Below the pieces are notes generated by a model that ran no database searches, had not been told where the DNA came from, and saw only the letters and a list, made by a program, of their open reading frames with translations. The translations under genes were made by a program, and so were the position numbers. A stretch of 64,000 nt of DNA from Myxococcus sp. (GTDB lineage: Bacteria; Myxococcota; Myxococcia; Myxococcales; Myxococcaceae). The DNA lies in the NCBI GenBank assembly GCA_014879945.1, contig JACSRE010000148.1, forward strand, positions 16,728 to 80,727, in the 5' to 3' direction. This document shows positions 1 to 7,952 of the stretch, piece after piece (the stretch's first letter is position 1; every line of letters begins with the position of its first letter).

Positions 1-616
1 CTTCGCCGCGACACACCCACACCTTGCAGCCAATGGTGCCGTAGGTGGTGCGGCCGATCGCGTAGCCGTAGTCGATGTCTGCGCGGAGCGTGTGGAGGGG
101 CACGCGGCCTTCGCGGTACCACTCGTAGCGCGCCATCTCGGCGCCGCCCAGGCGGCCCGAGCACGCGACGCGAATGCCCTTGGCGCCGAACTTCATGGCG
201 GTCTGAATGGCCTTCTTCATCGCGCGGCGGAAGGCGATGCGGCGCTCGAGCTGGGTCGCGATGTTCTCGGCCACCAGCTGCGCGTCGATCTCGGCCTTAC
301 GGACCTCGACGATGTTGAGGAAGACCTCGTTCTTGGTGAAGCGCTGCAGCTCCTTCTTCACCGTCTCGATGCCCGCGCCGCGCTTGCCGATCACGATGCC
401 GGGACGCGCGGTGTGCACGTTCACCTTCACCTTGTTGGCGGCGCGCTCGATCTCGACCTTCGAGACCCCGGCGTGGTTGAGCGACTTCTTGACGTGCGCG
501 CGGATCTTGATGTCCTCGTGCAGCCACTGCGCGTAGTTGCGCTCCTCGAACCACTTCGAGTCCCACGTGCGAATGACGCCGAGGCGAAAACCAACTGGAT
601 GAACTTTCTGTCCCAC
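1..616 (-). CDS. rpsC: 30S ribosomal protein S3 (uS3), 3' end outside the window
   Basis: uS3 binds 16S rRNA in the head of the 30S subunit and helps form the mRNA entry channel. The visible 205 residues begin [14 protein letters not shown], the standard S3 amino terminus, and include the KH-domain stretch with [15 protein letters not shown] chose the GTG at 616-614 because it gives exactly that conserved start and follows GGAGAG. The gene runs off the left edge, so its C-terminus (and presumably rplP beyond it) cannot be seen. It follows rplV by 25 bases in the S10 operon. Identification is certain; only the end is missing. Confidence 0.97.
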   Translation of the reverse strand, partial: MGQKVHPVGFRLGVIRTWDSKWFEERNYAQWLHEDIKIRAHVKKSLNHAGVSKVEIERAANKVKVNVHTARPGIVIGKRGAGIETVKKELQRFTKNEVFLNIVEVRKAEIDAQLVAENIATQLERRIAFRRAMKKAIQTAMKFGAKGIRVACSGRLGGAEMARYEWYREGRVPLHTLRADIDYGYAIGRTTYGTIGCKVWVCRGE

Positions 617-641
617 GATCTCTCCTGGATTCCGGTTGGTG

Positions 642-1001
642 TTACTTCTTCGCCTTCTTCACGGCGACGTCGCTCAGCACGACGTGGAGGTGGCTCGACT
701 TCTTCTGAACGGGGGTCGCGCGACCCATGGCGCGCGGCAGGTACCGGCGCTGGGTGGGGCCCTGGTCGACGTGGATCGACTTGACGTACAGCTTGTCGAT
801 GTCGACCGCGCCCTTCGAGAGGTCCGTGGCGTTGGCCATGGCGCTCTCGATGAGCTTCTTGATGGGCAGCGCAGCGGCGCGCTTGGTCCACGTGAGGGTG
901 TTGATGGCCGCCTCGACGGGCATGCCGCGAACGATGGCCGCGACCACCGAGATCTTGCGCGGCGCCATCCTGAAGAAACGAAGGTGTGCAGTCGCTTCCA
1001 T
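642..1001 (-). CDS. rplV: 50S ribosomal protein L22 (uL22)
   Basis: uL22 lines the polypeptide exit tunnel and contacts all domains of 23S rRNA. The 119-residue product has the family core: [16 protein letters not shown] near residues 11-26, the NATDLSKGA region, and the C-terminal hairpin with [17 protein letters not shown] that projects into the tunnel. Length is normal. It starts at ATG 1001-999, five bases after the rpsS stop, so it is almost certainly translationally coupled within the S10 operon. Nothing unusual was seen. Confidence 0.98.
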   Translation of the reverse strand: MEATAHLRFFRMAPRKISVVAAIVRGMPVEAAINTLTWTKRAAALPIKKLIESAMANATDLSKGAVDIDKLYVKSIHVDQGPTQRRYLPRAMGRATPVQKKSSHLHVVLSDVAVKKAKK

Positions 1002-1006
1002 GTGAA

Positions 1007-1297
1007 TCAGCCCTTCTTGCCCGCAGGGGCGACCTTCTTCTCAGCCGAGTGGCCCGAGAAGGTGCGCGTTGGGGCGAACTCGCCCAGCTTGTGACCGACC
1101 ATGTTCTCGGTGACGTACACGGGAATGAACTTGCGCCCGTTGTGCACCGCGAACGTGTGACCAACCATGTCGGGGATGATGGTCGAACGACGCGACCAGG
1201 TCTTGATGACCGTCTTCTTGTTGGCCTTGTTCATCGAATCGAGCTTCTTCTGAAGGCTCAGATCGATGAACGGGCCCTTCCAGGTTGAGCGAGCCAT
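1007..1297 (-). CDS. rpsS: 30S ribosomal protein S19 (uS19)
   Basis: uS19 sits in the 30S head with S13 and contacts the A-site region. The 96-residue product starts [19 protein letters not shown] and carries the conserved core [19 protein letters not shown] and [19 protein letters not shown]. It ends in the usual short basic tail ([10 protein letters not shown]). It lies 12 bases after rplB and 5 bases before rplV, in canonical S10-operon order. Family and length agree fully. Confidence 0.98.
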   Translation of the reverse strand: MARSTWKGPFIDLSLQKKLDSMNKANKKTVIKTWSRRSTIIPDMVGHTFAVHNGRKFIPVYVTENMVGHKLGEFAPTRTFSGHSAEKKVAPAGKKG

Positions 1298-1309
1298 GAG
1301 TCAGTCTCC

Positions 1310-2155
1310 TTACGTGCTTCGGGGGCCCTGACGGCGCCCGGTGACGATGAACTTGTCGGTGCGCTTGTTCACGCGCGTGGTGAGACCCTTCGTCTTCTTG
1401 CCCCAGGGCGAGACCGGGTGGGGGTTACCCTGACCGGACTTGCCTTCACCACCACCGTGCGGGTGGTCGACGGGGTTCATCGCGAGACCACGAACGGTCG
1501 GGCGAATGCCGAGCCAGCGGCTCTTGCCAGCCTTGCCGATGCGGATGATCTCGTGGTCGATGTTGCCCAGCTGCCCGATGACCGCGCGGCAGTTGATGAG
1601 CACCCGGCGAACCGTGCCAGAAGGCATGCGCACCTGCGCGTAGTCGCCCTCTTTCGCCATCAGCTGGCCCCACGAGCCGGCCGACCGGATCATCTGCGCG
1701 CCGCGCCCAGGCTTGAGCTCGACGTTGTGAATGACGGTGCCGACGGGGATGTTCTGGAGCGGCAGGCTGTTGCCGGGGCGGATGTCGACGTTGGCGCCCG
1801 AGTACAGGGTGTCGCCCACGTTGATGCCCGTCGGGGCGAGGATGTACCGCTTCTCACCGTCGGCGTAGTGCAGCAGCGCGATGTTCGCGGTGCGGTTCGG
1901 GTCGTACTCGACCGAGAACACCTTGGCCGGCACGCCGTCCTTGTCGCGGCGCACGAAGTCGATCACGCGGTAGCGGCGCTTGTGACCGCCACCCTGGTGC
2001 CGGCGGGTGATGTGGCCATCACCGTTGCGGCCGCCCGAGCGTTTCATCGCCTGCGTGAGGCTCTTCTCAGGGCGCGCGCGGGTGATGTCGGCGAAGTCCG
2101 CCACCGTGGTGTGTCGGCGCGCGGCCGACGTCGGCTTGAATTTCTTGATACCCAT
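1310..2155 (-). CDS. rplB: 50S ribosomal protein L2 (uL2)
   Basis: uL2 is the RNA-binding protein closest to the peptidyl-transferase centre and is needed for subunit association. The 281-residue product contains [19 protein letters not shown] near residue 50 and the invariant C-terminal segment [19 protein letters not shown] (about 222-240), which includes the conserved histidine implicated in 50S activity. Its ATG shares one base with the rplW stop (TAATG), indicating strong translational coupling. Length is typical. Confidence 0.98.
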   Translation of the reverse strand: MGIKKFKPTSAARRHTTVADFADITRARPEKSLTQAMKRSGGRNGDGHITRRHQGGGHKRRYRVIDFVRRDKDGVPAKVFSVEYDPNRTANIALLHYADGEKRYILAPTGINVGDTLYSGANVDIRPGNSLPLQNIPVGTVIHNVELKPGRGAQMIRSAGSWGQLMAKEGDYAQVRMPSGTVRRVLINCRAVIGQLGNIDHEIIRIGKAGKSRWLGIRPTVRGLAMNPVDHPHGGGEGKSGQGNPHPVSPWGKKTKGLTTRVNKRTDKFIVTGRRQGPRST

Positions 2156-2448
2156 TAGGCCGCCCCTCCCTCGAAGAGCTCGATCTTGTCGCCCTCTTTC
2201 AGGGTGACGAAGGCCTTCTTGAAGTTCGAGCGCTGGCCCATAGTGGCGCCGACGCGCTTGATCTTGCCGCGCATGATGAGCGTGCGAACACCGGTCACGG
2301 TGACCTTGAACTGCGAGGTCACGGCGTTGGCGATGTCGTGTTTGGTGGCCTTCTTGTCGACCACGAACGAGTACTGGCGGTGCTTCTCACGAGCCAGGTC
2401 GAGCTTCTCGGTGATGATCGGGCCCTTGATGACGTCGTAGAATTTCAT
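2155..2448 (-). CDS. rplW: 50S ribosomal protein L23 (uL23)
   Basis: uL23 surrounds the exit tunnel and is the docking site for trigger factor and SRP. The 97-residue product begins [19 protein letters not shown], the family's opening (PIITEK), continues with [18 protein letters not shown], and has the loop [22 protein letters not shown] that reaches toward the tunnel. It lies between rplD (2-base gap) and rplB (1-base overlap). A conventional member of the family. Confidence 0.97.
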   Translation of the reverse strand: MKFYDVIKGPIITEKLDLAREKHRQYSFVVDKKATKHDIANAVTSQFKVTVTGVRTLIMRGKIKRVGATMGQRSNFKKAFVTLKEGDKIELFEGGAA

Positions 2449-2450
2449 GT

Positions 2451-3098
2451 TCAGGCCTCCGCTTTCGAGCCGCGAGCGCGCGACAGCGCCTCGTTGATGG
2501 CCTTGGCCGCGGCGACGGTCAGCACCAGCGTCTTGCGACGGAGCACCGACTCGACGTTCACGCCCTCGGGCGCGAGCACGTCGAACTTCTCGAGGTTGCG
2601 CATGGAGCGGTGCAGGCCGACGTTCGCCTTCGCGTCGATGACGAGCGCGTTGGCGAGCTTGAGGCCCTTGACCAGCTTCTCAGCGGTCGCCTTCGACTTC
2701 CCGTCCGAGGGGAACTCGCTGACGATGATGAGCGCCTTCTCGCCGGCGCGCAGGCTGATCGCCGAAGCGACGGCGTTGCGACGCACGGTGCGGGGTGGGC
2801 GGTAGGAGTAGTCACGAGCCTTGGGGCCCATGGCCTTGCCACCGCCGACCCAGTGCGACGCGCGGGTCGACCCCTGGCGCGCACGGCCGGTGCCCTTCTG
2901 CTTCCAGGGCTTCTTGCCACCACCCGACACGAGCGAGCTGTTCTTCACGCCCAGCGTGCCGCGGCGGCGGTTGATCTGCTGCATCTTCGCCGCCTCGTAC
3001 AAGAGGTGCTTGTTGGGCGAGGCAGCGAAGATCTCGTCCGAGAGTTCAATCTCGGAGACCTTCTTCATCGACAAATCGACGACGTCGAACTTGGCCAT
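2451..3098 (-). CDS. rplD: 50S ribosomal protein L4 (uL4)
   Basis: uL4 has a globular domain on the ribosome surface and a long loop lining the exit tunnel. In some bacteria it also represses its own S10 operon. The 215-residue product includes the tunnel loop [18 protein letters not shown] and the globular C-terminal half. I chose ATG 3098-3096 ([14 protein letters not shown]), preceded by GAGGA, over an upstream in-frame start that would overlap rpsJ. In most bacteria rplC separates rpsJ and rplD; here rpsJ ends only seven bases upstream, so rplC is absent from this place. Confidence 0.97.
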   Translation of the reverse strand: MAKFDVVDLSMKKVSEIELSDEIFAASPNKHLLYEAAKMQQINRRRGTLGVKNSSLVSGGGKKPWKQKGTGRARQGSTRASHWVGGGKAMGPKARDYSYRPPRTVRRNAVASAISLRAGEKALIIVSEFPSDGKSKATAEKLVKGLKLANALVIDAKANVGLHRSMRNLEKFDVLAPEGVNVESVLRRKTLVLTVAAAKAINEALSRARGSKAEA

Positions 3099-3105
3099 GG
3101 CGTCC

Positions 3106-3414
3106 TCAGCTCTTGATCTCGACGTCGACACCAGCCGACAAGTCGAGCTTCATGAGTGCGTCGAGCGTTTGCTGCGTGGGCTCGAGAATGTCGAGGAGCC
3201 GCTTGTGCGTGCGGATCTCGAACTGTTCGCGGCTCTTCTTGTCCACGTGCGGCGAGCGCAGCACGGTGAACCGGTTGATCCGCGTGGGAAGAGGAATCGG
3301 ACCAGACACTCGCGCGCCGGTACGACGTGCCGTTTCAACGATCTCCGTAGCGCTCTGGTCCAAGAGCTTGGAGTCGTACGCCTTCAGTCGAATGCGAATT
3401 TTCTGTGTTGCCAT
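3106..3414 (-). CDS. rpsJ: 30S ribosomal protein S10 (uS10 / NusE)
   Basis: uS10 is a 30S head protein and, as NusE, a transcription antitermination partner of NusB and NusG. The 102-residue product shows the family pattern throughout: [28 protein letters not shown] is split by a short loop from [32 protein letters not shown]. It is the first gene of the operon in this window, with about 100 bases of leader behind a strong promoter match. The upstream neighbour is on the opposite strand, so tuf and fusA are not linked here. Confidence 0.98.
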   Translation of the reverse strand: MATQKIRIRLKAYDSKLLDQSATEIVETARRTGARVSGPIPLPTRINRFTVLRSPHVDKKSREQFEIRTHKRLLDILEPTQQTLDALMKLDLSAGVDVEIKS

Positions 3415-3520
3415 TCTCGGTCAACCCCGTTTCGCGACTATCTGACCAACGCTGACGGATGGGACCGTCCCAGGGAGAAAACCGAGGGCTGTCACAGAGC
3501 CGAACAACGAAGGGGCGCCG

Positions 3521-3550
3521 CGTATACCCGCACCTTCGTCAGGGTGTCAA
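3521..3550 (-). promoter_or_regulatory. Probable sigma-70-type promoter of the S10 operon
   Basis: On the minus strand TTGACA (3550-3545) is followed after 18 bases by TATACG (3526-3521). This is a perfect -35 and a good -10 in very GC-rich surroundings. Transcription would start near 3514, leaving about 100 bases of leader before rpsJ. The rest of the 3415-3771 intergenic stretch shows no gene, no RNA I recognise and no clear terminator. Called from consensus only. Confidence 0.65.
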
Positions 3551-3771
3551 GCGACTGAATGCGAAGATCGTGAATTGGGTGTTTCCGGTGTGATTTCCGG
3601 TCGATTCGCTTCAGGGCGACGACCTCGTGGAGTGCCTCAAGGCGCGCCGGCGCCGCGCTCGAGAACAAGGTCACCCACCTGAGCGGTGTGCGAAGTTGTT
3701 CCTGGGCGCCGCCCGCACCGAAACGATGTCAGCCCCCGCAGATAGAAGGCCGACGATCGGGAGGGGGCTGG

Positions 3772-4692
3772 ATGGACGATCGAGAATATCGGGTGCTGCG
3801 ACTTGCAGCCCGTCAGCAGGGGGTGATCTCGCGGGCGCAGGCGCTCGCCGAGGGCATGACCGAGCGCATGATCGACGGTCGCCTCGGTCGCGGCGCGTGG
3901 AGCAGGCTCTTCCCGGGCGTCTATCGACTCGAGGGCGCGCCGCGGAGCTGGCTCCAGACCGTCACGGCGGCGGCCAGCTGGGCTGGGCGCGGCGCCGCGC
4001 TGTCGCACCAGACCGCCGCCGCGCTCTGGGGGCTGGCTCGCTTTGGAGAGGCAGAGCCCATTCACGTCACGGTCGGCTGCTTCCTCCCGCCACCGAAGGG
4101 GCTCATCACGCACCAGTCAAAGCTCACCTCGAGAGACGTCGTCGTGCGGCGTGGGTTCCGCGTCACGTCGGTGTTCCGTACGGTGCTCGACCTCGCCGCG
4201 ACGGAGCCAGAGGCCGCGGTCGAAGCGGCCGTCGACTCTGCGCTCGCCAAGAAGCTCATGAGGACCGAGGAGCTTCGGAGGTTCGTCGACCGCCACCGCG
4301 GACATCGGGGCGTCAGGCTCCTCAAGAGACTCCTGGAGCGGTACGAAGGAGGCGACGGCCCCACTGAGAGCGAGCTCGAGTCGAGGGTGCTCGAGACGAT
4401 CGACGCCGCGGGCCTTCCCCGGCCCGAGCGACAGCGCACCGTCAGCCTCGGGGGCCGCAAGCGTCGGCTCGACTTCCGCTTCCCGGGAACCAGGGTGGTC
4501 ATCGAGGCCGACGGCTTCGCCTGGCACGCCAACCCGATCAGCTTCGAGAAGGACCGTCAGCGAACGAACGCACTCGCCGCCAGAGGGTACGTCGTCCTCC
4601 ACTGGACCTGGGCCGCGCTCGAGGAACGTCCGGGTGAGCTCATCTCGGAGTTGCGCCGCTCGCTCGGCATCCACGAGCGCCGCGCCGCCTGA
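3772..4692 (+). CDS. AbiEi-like winged-helix plus DUF559 (VSR/PD-(D/E)XK-fold) protein
   Basis: The 306-residue product has two parts. Residues about 1-110 resemble the N-terminal domain of type IV AbiEi antitoxins: a winged helix (ARQQGVISRAQALAEGMTERMI) followed by WSRLFPGVYRLEGAP and an ALSHQTAAALWGL segment. Residues about 195-300 match DUF559, related to very-short-patch repair endonucleases: E199, D234 (LDFRFPG), E245-x-D247 (VVIEADGFAWH), H252 and D261-x2-R264 form a plausible nuclease site. I start at ATG 3772 because GGGAGGGGG precedes it. No AbiEii nucleotidyltransferase toxin lies beside it, so a toxin-antitoxin role is not supported. Such fusions are common orphans in actinobacteria and myxobacteria; function unknown. 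Confidence 0.75.
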   Translation: MDDREYRVLRLAARQQGVISRAQALAEGMTERMIDGRLGRGAWSRLFPGVYRLEGAPRSWLQTVTAAASWAGRGAALSHQTAAALWGLARFGEAEPIHVTVGCFLPPPKGLITHQSKLTSRDVVVRRGFRVTSVFRTVLDLAATEPEAAVEAAVDSALAKKLMRTEELRRFVDRHRGHRGVRLLKRLLERYEGGDGPTESELESRVLETIDAAGLPRPERQRTVSLGGRKRRLDFRFPGTRVVIEADGFAWHANPISFEKDRQRTNALAARGYVVLHWTWAALEERPGELISELRRSLGIHERRAA

Positions 4693-4804
4693 ACCAGGCG
4701 GATCTCTGGGAGCGCAGGCGAGCTGAACCGCTCCACGGCTCGAGAGGACCTCGTCGGCGCCAGGCCTTCACCGTGCCTCCCGCCGCGTCGGATGAAGGAC
4801 GGAC

Positions 4805-4855
4805 GGCGTGGGTCACCACGGTCGCCGTAGCCTCACCGTGGGTGACGCACACGCC
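4805..4855. repeat. Long imperfect inverted repeat between convergent genes
   Basis: Arms 4805-4822 and 4835-4855 pair over about 17 bp with small bulges. The inner part GTCACCACGGT pairs with ACCGTGGGTGAC, the outer part GGCGTG with CACGCC, around a 12-base loop. It lies between the ends of the DUF559 gene and the zinc-finger gene and could stop transcription from either side or fold as a small RNA. There is no T-tract, so a classical intrinsic terminator is not established. The rest of 4693-4899 shows nothing else. Confidence 0.45.
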
Positions 4856-4899
4856 GCGAGCGCGGCTCACCCGATTCCCGAAGGGCTGCGCGACCTGCG

Positions 4900-5445
4900 T
4901 CAGAGCTGCGCGGCGAGCACCGCCAGCTCCTCGGGAGCGAGAGCGGGCATGTTGGCCTTGATCTTCTCGATGAGGCCCTCGTCGCCCGTGTACTCGGCAG
5001 CACAGCCAGGGTGAAGATAGCCGGGCCCCGTCGCCGCGAAGGAGCCGGTGTCGACCTCGCGCTCGACGGCGACGCGCATGGAGTCCTTCTCGATCGCGCT
5101 CCCGCAGTGCAGGCACTTCGACCGGCTCGTCGAGGCGCGCTCTGCGTACGGGTACGCAGCCCTGGGGGCCCCCTTCCCGCTCGCCCTGGGTGGGGCCGCA
5201 AGAATGGCCTCGAGCTTCTCTCGGTCGGGGATCGGGCCGCCGAAGTTCACCATCGCCGCCCTCACCTTCGCCGGAACCTTGCCGGCAGCGCACGCGAGGT
5301 GGTGCCAGAAGTAGCTGCTGCCGCCGTCCGAGCTGAACGTGTTCGGCGTCTCTTCCCCGAACCGGAGCACCGCCTTGTCGATCTTCTGCTTGCAGGTTCG
5401 ACACGTCGCTCGGTTCGACTTCGACTCCTCAATGAGATCGGGCAT
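4900..5445 (-). CDS. Small protein with two PARP-type zinc fingers
   Basis: The 181-residue product contains two copies of a C-x2-C...H-x2-C pattern with PARP-finger spacing. Finger 1 uses C15, C18, H49 and C52 (TCRTCKQKI ... WHHLACA). Finger 2 uses C111, C114, H145 and C148 (KCLHCGSAI ... YLHPGCA). Each has a basic segment before the first cysteine pair and the KIxK-type turn after it. In eukaryotic PARP-1 and DNA ligase III such fingers bind DNA ends and nicks. No ADP-ribosyltransferase, ligase or nuclease domain is present; the remainder is a short linker and an acidic helical tail. It is monocistronic, with inverted repeats on both sides. DNA-break binding is inferred only; protein or RNA binding is equally possible. 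Confidence 0.75.
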   Translation of the reverse strand: MPDLIEESKSNRATCRTCKQKIDKAVLRFGEETPNTFSSDGGSSYFWHHLACAAGKVPAKVRAAMVNFGGPIPDREKLEAILAAPPRASGKGAPRAAYPYAERASTSRSKCLHCGSAIEKDSMRVAVEREVDTGSFAATGPGYLHPGCAAEYTGDEGLIEKIKANMPALAPEELAVLAAQL

Positions 5446-5473
5446 ACGGCCGCGAGCCTAGTCGATTCGCGCT

Positions 5474-5516
5474 GAGAACAACGCGCCCCACCCGCAGCGT
5501 CGTCAGCGTTGTTTTC
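5474..5516. promoter_or_regulatory. Inverted repeat upstream of the zinc-finger gene
   Basis: GAGAACAACGC (5474-5484) and GCGTTGTTTTC (5506-5516) are inverted copies matching at 10 of 11 positions, 21 bases apart. The inner arm lies about 30 bases upstream of the zinc-finger ATG, where an operator or promoter element would sit. The separation suits a dimer contacting two sites or a hairpin in a leader. No regulator family is recognisable from the half-site. Confidence 0.4.
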
Positions 5517-5755
5517 GGCATGGGCGGGCGCTCGAGCGAAGGGAGGTCAGTGACCCGGGCGCGCTTCGCGCTTGCGCTCGGTGTGCTGCGCGCACCGCCT
5601 CGCGGGGCGGAAGGCCACGGGGCTCCTGGCGGGGGCCTGCTGGGTGCGGGGGCGCGGGCGGGAGTCGACTGCCATCGACAGATCTCGACCCGTCGCGGGG
5701 GCGTCATCGCGCTGGTGCCTGGGTTGCTGGATGCCTTGCGCCAGCTCGCCGGCGA

Positions 5756-6703
5756 TTCGGCCAGGCGGCGGCGCGTGGGCGCCCACCTTGTCCGCGCGAG
5801 GCGCTTCATCGCAGAAGCCAGCCTCGCCTCGTCGGCCTGCAGCAGCTCCACCGAAGAGACGCGCACGCGACCTCGAGACGGAGCTCCCGACGCGGACGCG
5901 GCGATCAGGCCACGCCCGGCCGGCGGCGCGTGGGCGCCCACCTCTCCGCGCGAGGCGCTTCATCTCAGTCGCCACCTCGCCTCGTCGGCCTGCGCAGCTC
6001 CACGAAGCCGCGCACCGCGCCCCCGAGACGGAGCTCACCGAGCCGGACGCGGCGGTCAGGCCACTGCCGGGCGGCGGCGCCTGGGCGCCAACCTTGTCCG
6101 CGCGAGGCGCTTCATCTCAGACGCCAGCCTCGGCTCTCGGCCTGCGCAGCTCCTCCGAAGACGCGCCCCGCGACTCGAGACGGAGCTCACCGAGCCGGAC
6201 GCGGCGGTCAGGCCACGGCCGGGCGGCGGCGCGTGGGCGCCCACCTCTCCGCGCGAGGCAGTGCATCGCAGAAGCCAGCCTCGCCTCGTCGGCCTGCGCA
6301 GCTCCACGAAGCCGCGCACCGCGACCTCGAGACGGAGCTCACCGAGCCGGACGCGGCGAGCGCCAACCTGTCTGCGCGAGGCGCTTTATCGCAGACTCCA
6401 GCCTCGCTTCGTCGGCCTGCGCAGCTCCACCTCGAGACGGAGCTCACCGAGCCGGACGCGTCAGTCAGGCCACGGCCGGGAGGCGATTGGTGGATTGGGC
6501 CGGGCGGCGGAGCGTGAGCGCCCACCTGGCCGCGCGAGCGCTTCGTCGCAGAAGCCAGCCTCGCCTCGCCGGCCTGCGCAGCTCCACGAAGCCGCGCTCC
6601 TCGAGAAGGAGCTCGGCGAGCTCGCCGCGCCGGACACCTCGCTCAGGCCACGGCTGGGAGGCGATCGGTCGATTCGGCCGGGCGGCGGAGCGTGAGCGCC
6701 CAC
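5756..6703. repeat. Degenerate ~150-bp tandem repeat, about six to seven units
   Basis: A unit of roughly 124-157 bp recurs in direct orientation. Boundaries, set by the recurring GCGCTTCATCGCAG-type junction, fall near 5811, 5964, 6117, 6270, 6391 and 6548, with an end near 6703. Each unit carries GCCTCGTCGGCCTGCGCAGCTCC, then GAGACGGAGCTCACCGAGCC, then the GGCGGCGCGTGGGCGCCCACC block; one unit lacks about 28 bp. Several frames stay open on both strands, but none gives a recognisable domain and unit lengths are not all multiples of three, so I treat it as non-coding. The last unit encodes the C-terminal 20 residues of the adjoining hydroxylase. The unique stretch 5517-5755 shows no gene I can support. 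Confidence 0.75.
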
Positions 6704-7890
6704 AAGACCGACGCGACGGCGAGCACATCGCCCGCGACCACCCCGCTCATCGGCAGCACCTGCGTGGCGCCGAGCGCGCTCAGCACCACCGCGGTGGCGA
6801 GCAACCGGCCCACTTCGAGCCTCACCGCCCACGACTTCGACTCCAGCACGGCGCTCCACGCCGTCGCGGTCGCCCAGATCACCAACGAGACGATGACCTT
6901 CTGCCACCACGAAAGCGGCGACTGCCCGTGAATCACCAGGAGCATGATCGGGAACCCCAGCAGCACCTGCACCACGAGGTACGGCTTGCTCCCCGGGAGC
7001 GCCACCGACTGAAACTTGATCTCTTTCCCGTCGACCGTCTTCCAGCCAGCGCCCTTCTTCCGCTCCGGCACCCCGGCAGGCCGCCACCCGGTCGGCATGA
7101 ACCACACCCGCAGCTTGTCGAAGTACGACGGCGCATCCCACGCGTCGCGAATCACCTCACGCCACACCTGGAAGTTGATGAACGTCGGGTCCCACGTGTT
7201 GGGCGGGCTGGTGACGCCGTAGGAGCACTCCTCGGTCTCGTCTTCGTACGACCCGAAGAGCTTGTCCCAGATGATGAGGAAGCCACCGTAGTTCTTGTCC
7301 AGGTAGATCTCGTTGCGGGCGTGGTGCACGCGGTGGTGGCTGGGCGTGTTCATCCACGACTCGATCCACGCCGGCAACTTCGGCACCACCCGCGTGTGGG
7401 GAATGAGCTGGAGCACCAGGTGGAAGGCCACCATCGCGATCACCCACTGGGCCTCGAAGCCGATGAAGGCGAGCGGCCAGTAGAAGAAGAACGAGAAGAA
7501 GCGCTGGGTCACCGAGGCGCGCAGGCCGACGGCGTAGTTGAGCTCCTCGGTGGAGTGGTGCGGCATGTGCGCGGCCCAGCCGATGTTGGTGCGGTGCCCG
7601 AACCGGTGAAACCAGTAGAAGAGGAAGTCGACCCCGAGGAAGAGCGCCAGGCCCGTCCACACGTTGGCTTCGACCTTGAAGAGGCCGTGCTCCGACAGCC
7701 ACCCCAGCACGGGGTACCACAGCACCGCGACCAGCACGTTGACGCACTGGTTGATGATGGCGGTGCCCAGGCTCGAGACCGAGTCCTGGAACTCGTAGTA
7801 CCCGTTGTCGCGCTTGAGACAGAAGAAGACCTCGAGCGCGATGAGCACGAGCACGAACGGGGTGGCGACGGCGTAGATGTTGATCGGCAT
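6643..7890 (-). CDS. Fatty acid hydroxylase / sterol desaturase family, alkylglycerol monooxygenase-like
   Basis: A membrane di-iron hydroxylase of 415 residues. The eight-histidine pattern is complete: H95-RFG-H99, H108-MP-HH(111,112) and HHRVHH (185-190). Several hydrophobic segments precede and separate the motifs. A second hydrophobic region (about 285-405, roughly four membrane spans) follows, giving the size and layout of animal alkylglycerol monooxygenase, which cleaves ether lipids. Ether-lipid cleavage is therefore a reasonable but unproven guess; another lipid hydroxylation is possible. It is divergent from a Crp/Fnr regulator across a palindromic site. The final 20 or so residues are read from the tandem repeat and are probably not part of the enzyme fold. 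Confidence 0.8.
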   Translation of the reverse strand: MPINIYAVATPFVLVLIALEVFFCLKRDNGYYEFQDSVSSLGTAIINQCVNVLVAVLWYPVLGWLSEHGLFKVEANVWTGLALFLGVDFLFYWFHRFGHRTNIGWAAHMPHHSTEELNYAVGLRASVTQRFFSFFFYWPLAFIGFEAQWVIAMVAFHLVLQLIPHTRVVPKLPAWIESWMNTPSHHRVHHARNEIYLDKNYGGFLIIWDKLFGSYEDETEECSYGVTSPPNTWDPTFINFQVWREVIRDAWDAPSYFDKLRVWFMPTGWRPAGVPERKKGAGWKTVDGKEIKFQSVALPGSKPYLVVQVLLGFPIMLLVIHGQSPLSWWQKVIVSLVIWATATAWSAVLESKSWAVRLEVGRLLATAVVLSALGATQVLPMSGVVAGDVLAVASVLWALTLRRPAESTDRLPAVA

Positions 7891-7925
7891 GGGCGCCCTC
7901 GTAGCGGCAGCGCCCCACCCTTTGC

Positions 7926-7941
7926 CTTAACCCGGGTTAAG
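7926..7941. promoter_or_regulatory. Perfect 16-bp palindrome, candidate operator
   Basis: CTTAACCCGGGTTAAG is a perfect palindrome in the 62-base gap between the divergent hydroxylase and Crp/Fnr-type regulator genes. It lies 35 bases upstream of the hydroxylase ATG and 11 bases upstream of the regulator ATG. A dimeric regulator bound here could control both genes, and autoregulation is the simplest reading. It differs from the E. coli CRP consensus, which fits the divergent recognition helix. Confidence 0.5.
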
Positions 7942-7952
7942 AACGACGGCCG

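Noticed and set aside
3772..4692. Type IV toxin-antitoxin pair
   Set aside because: Only an AbiEi-like N-terminal domain is present; the neighbouring gene is not an AbiEii nucleotidyltransferase.
5756..6703. CRISPR or integron cassette array
   Set aside because: Units are ~150 bp, diverged and lack spacers, palindromic attC-like sites and any cas or integrase gene nearby.
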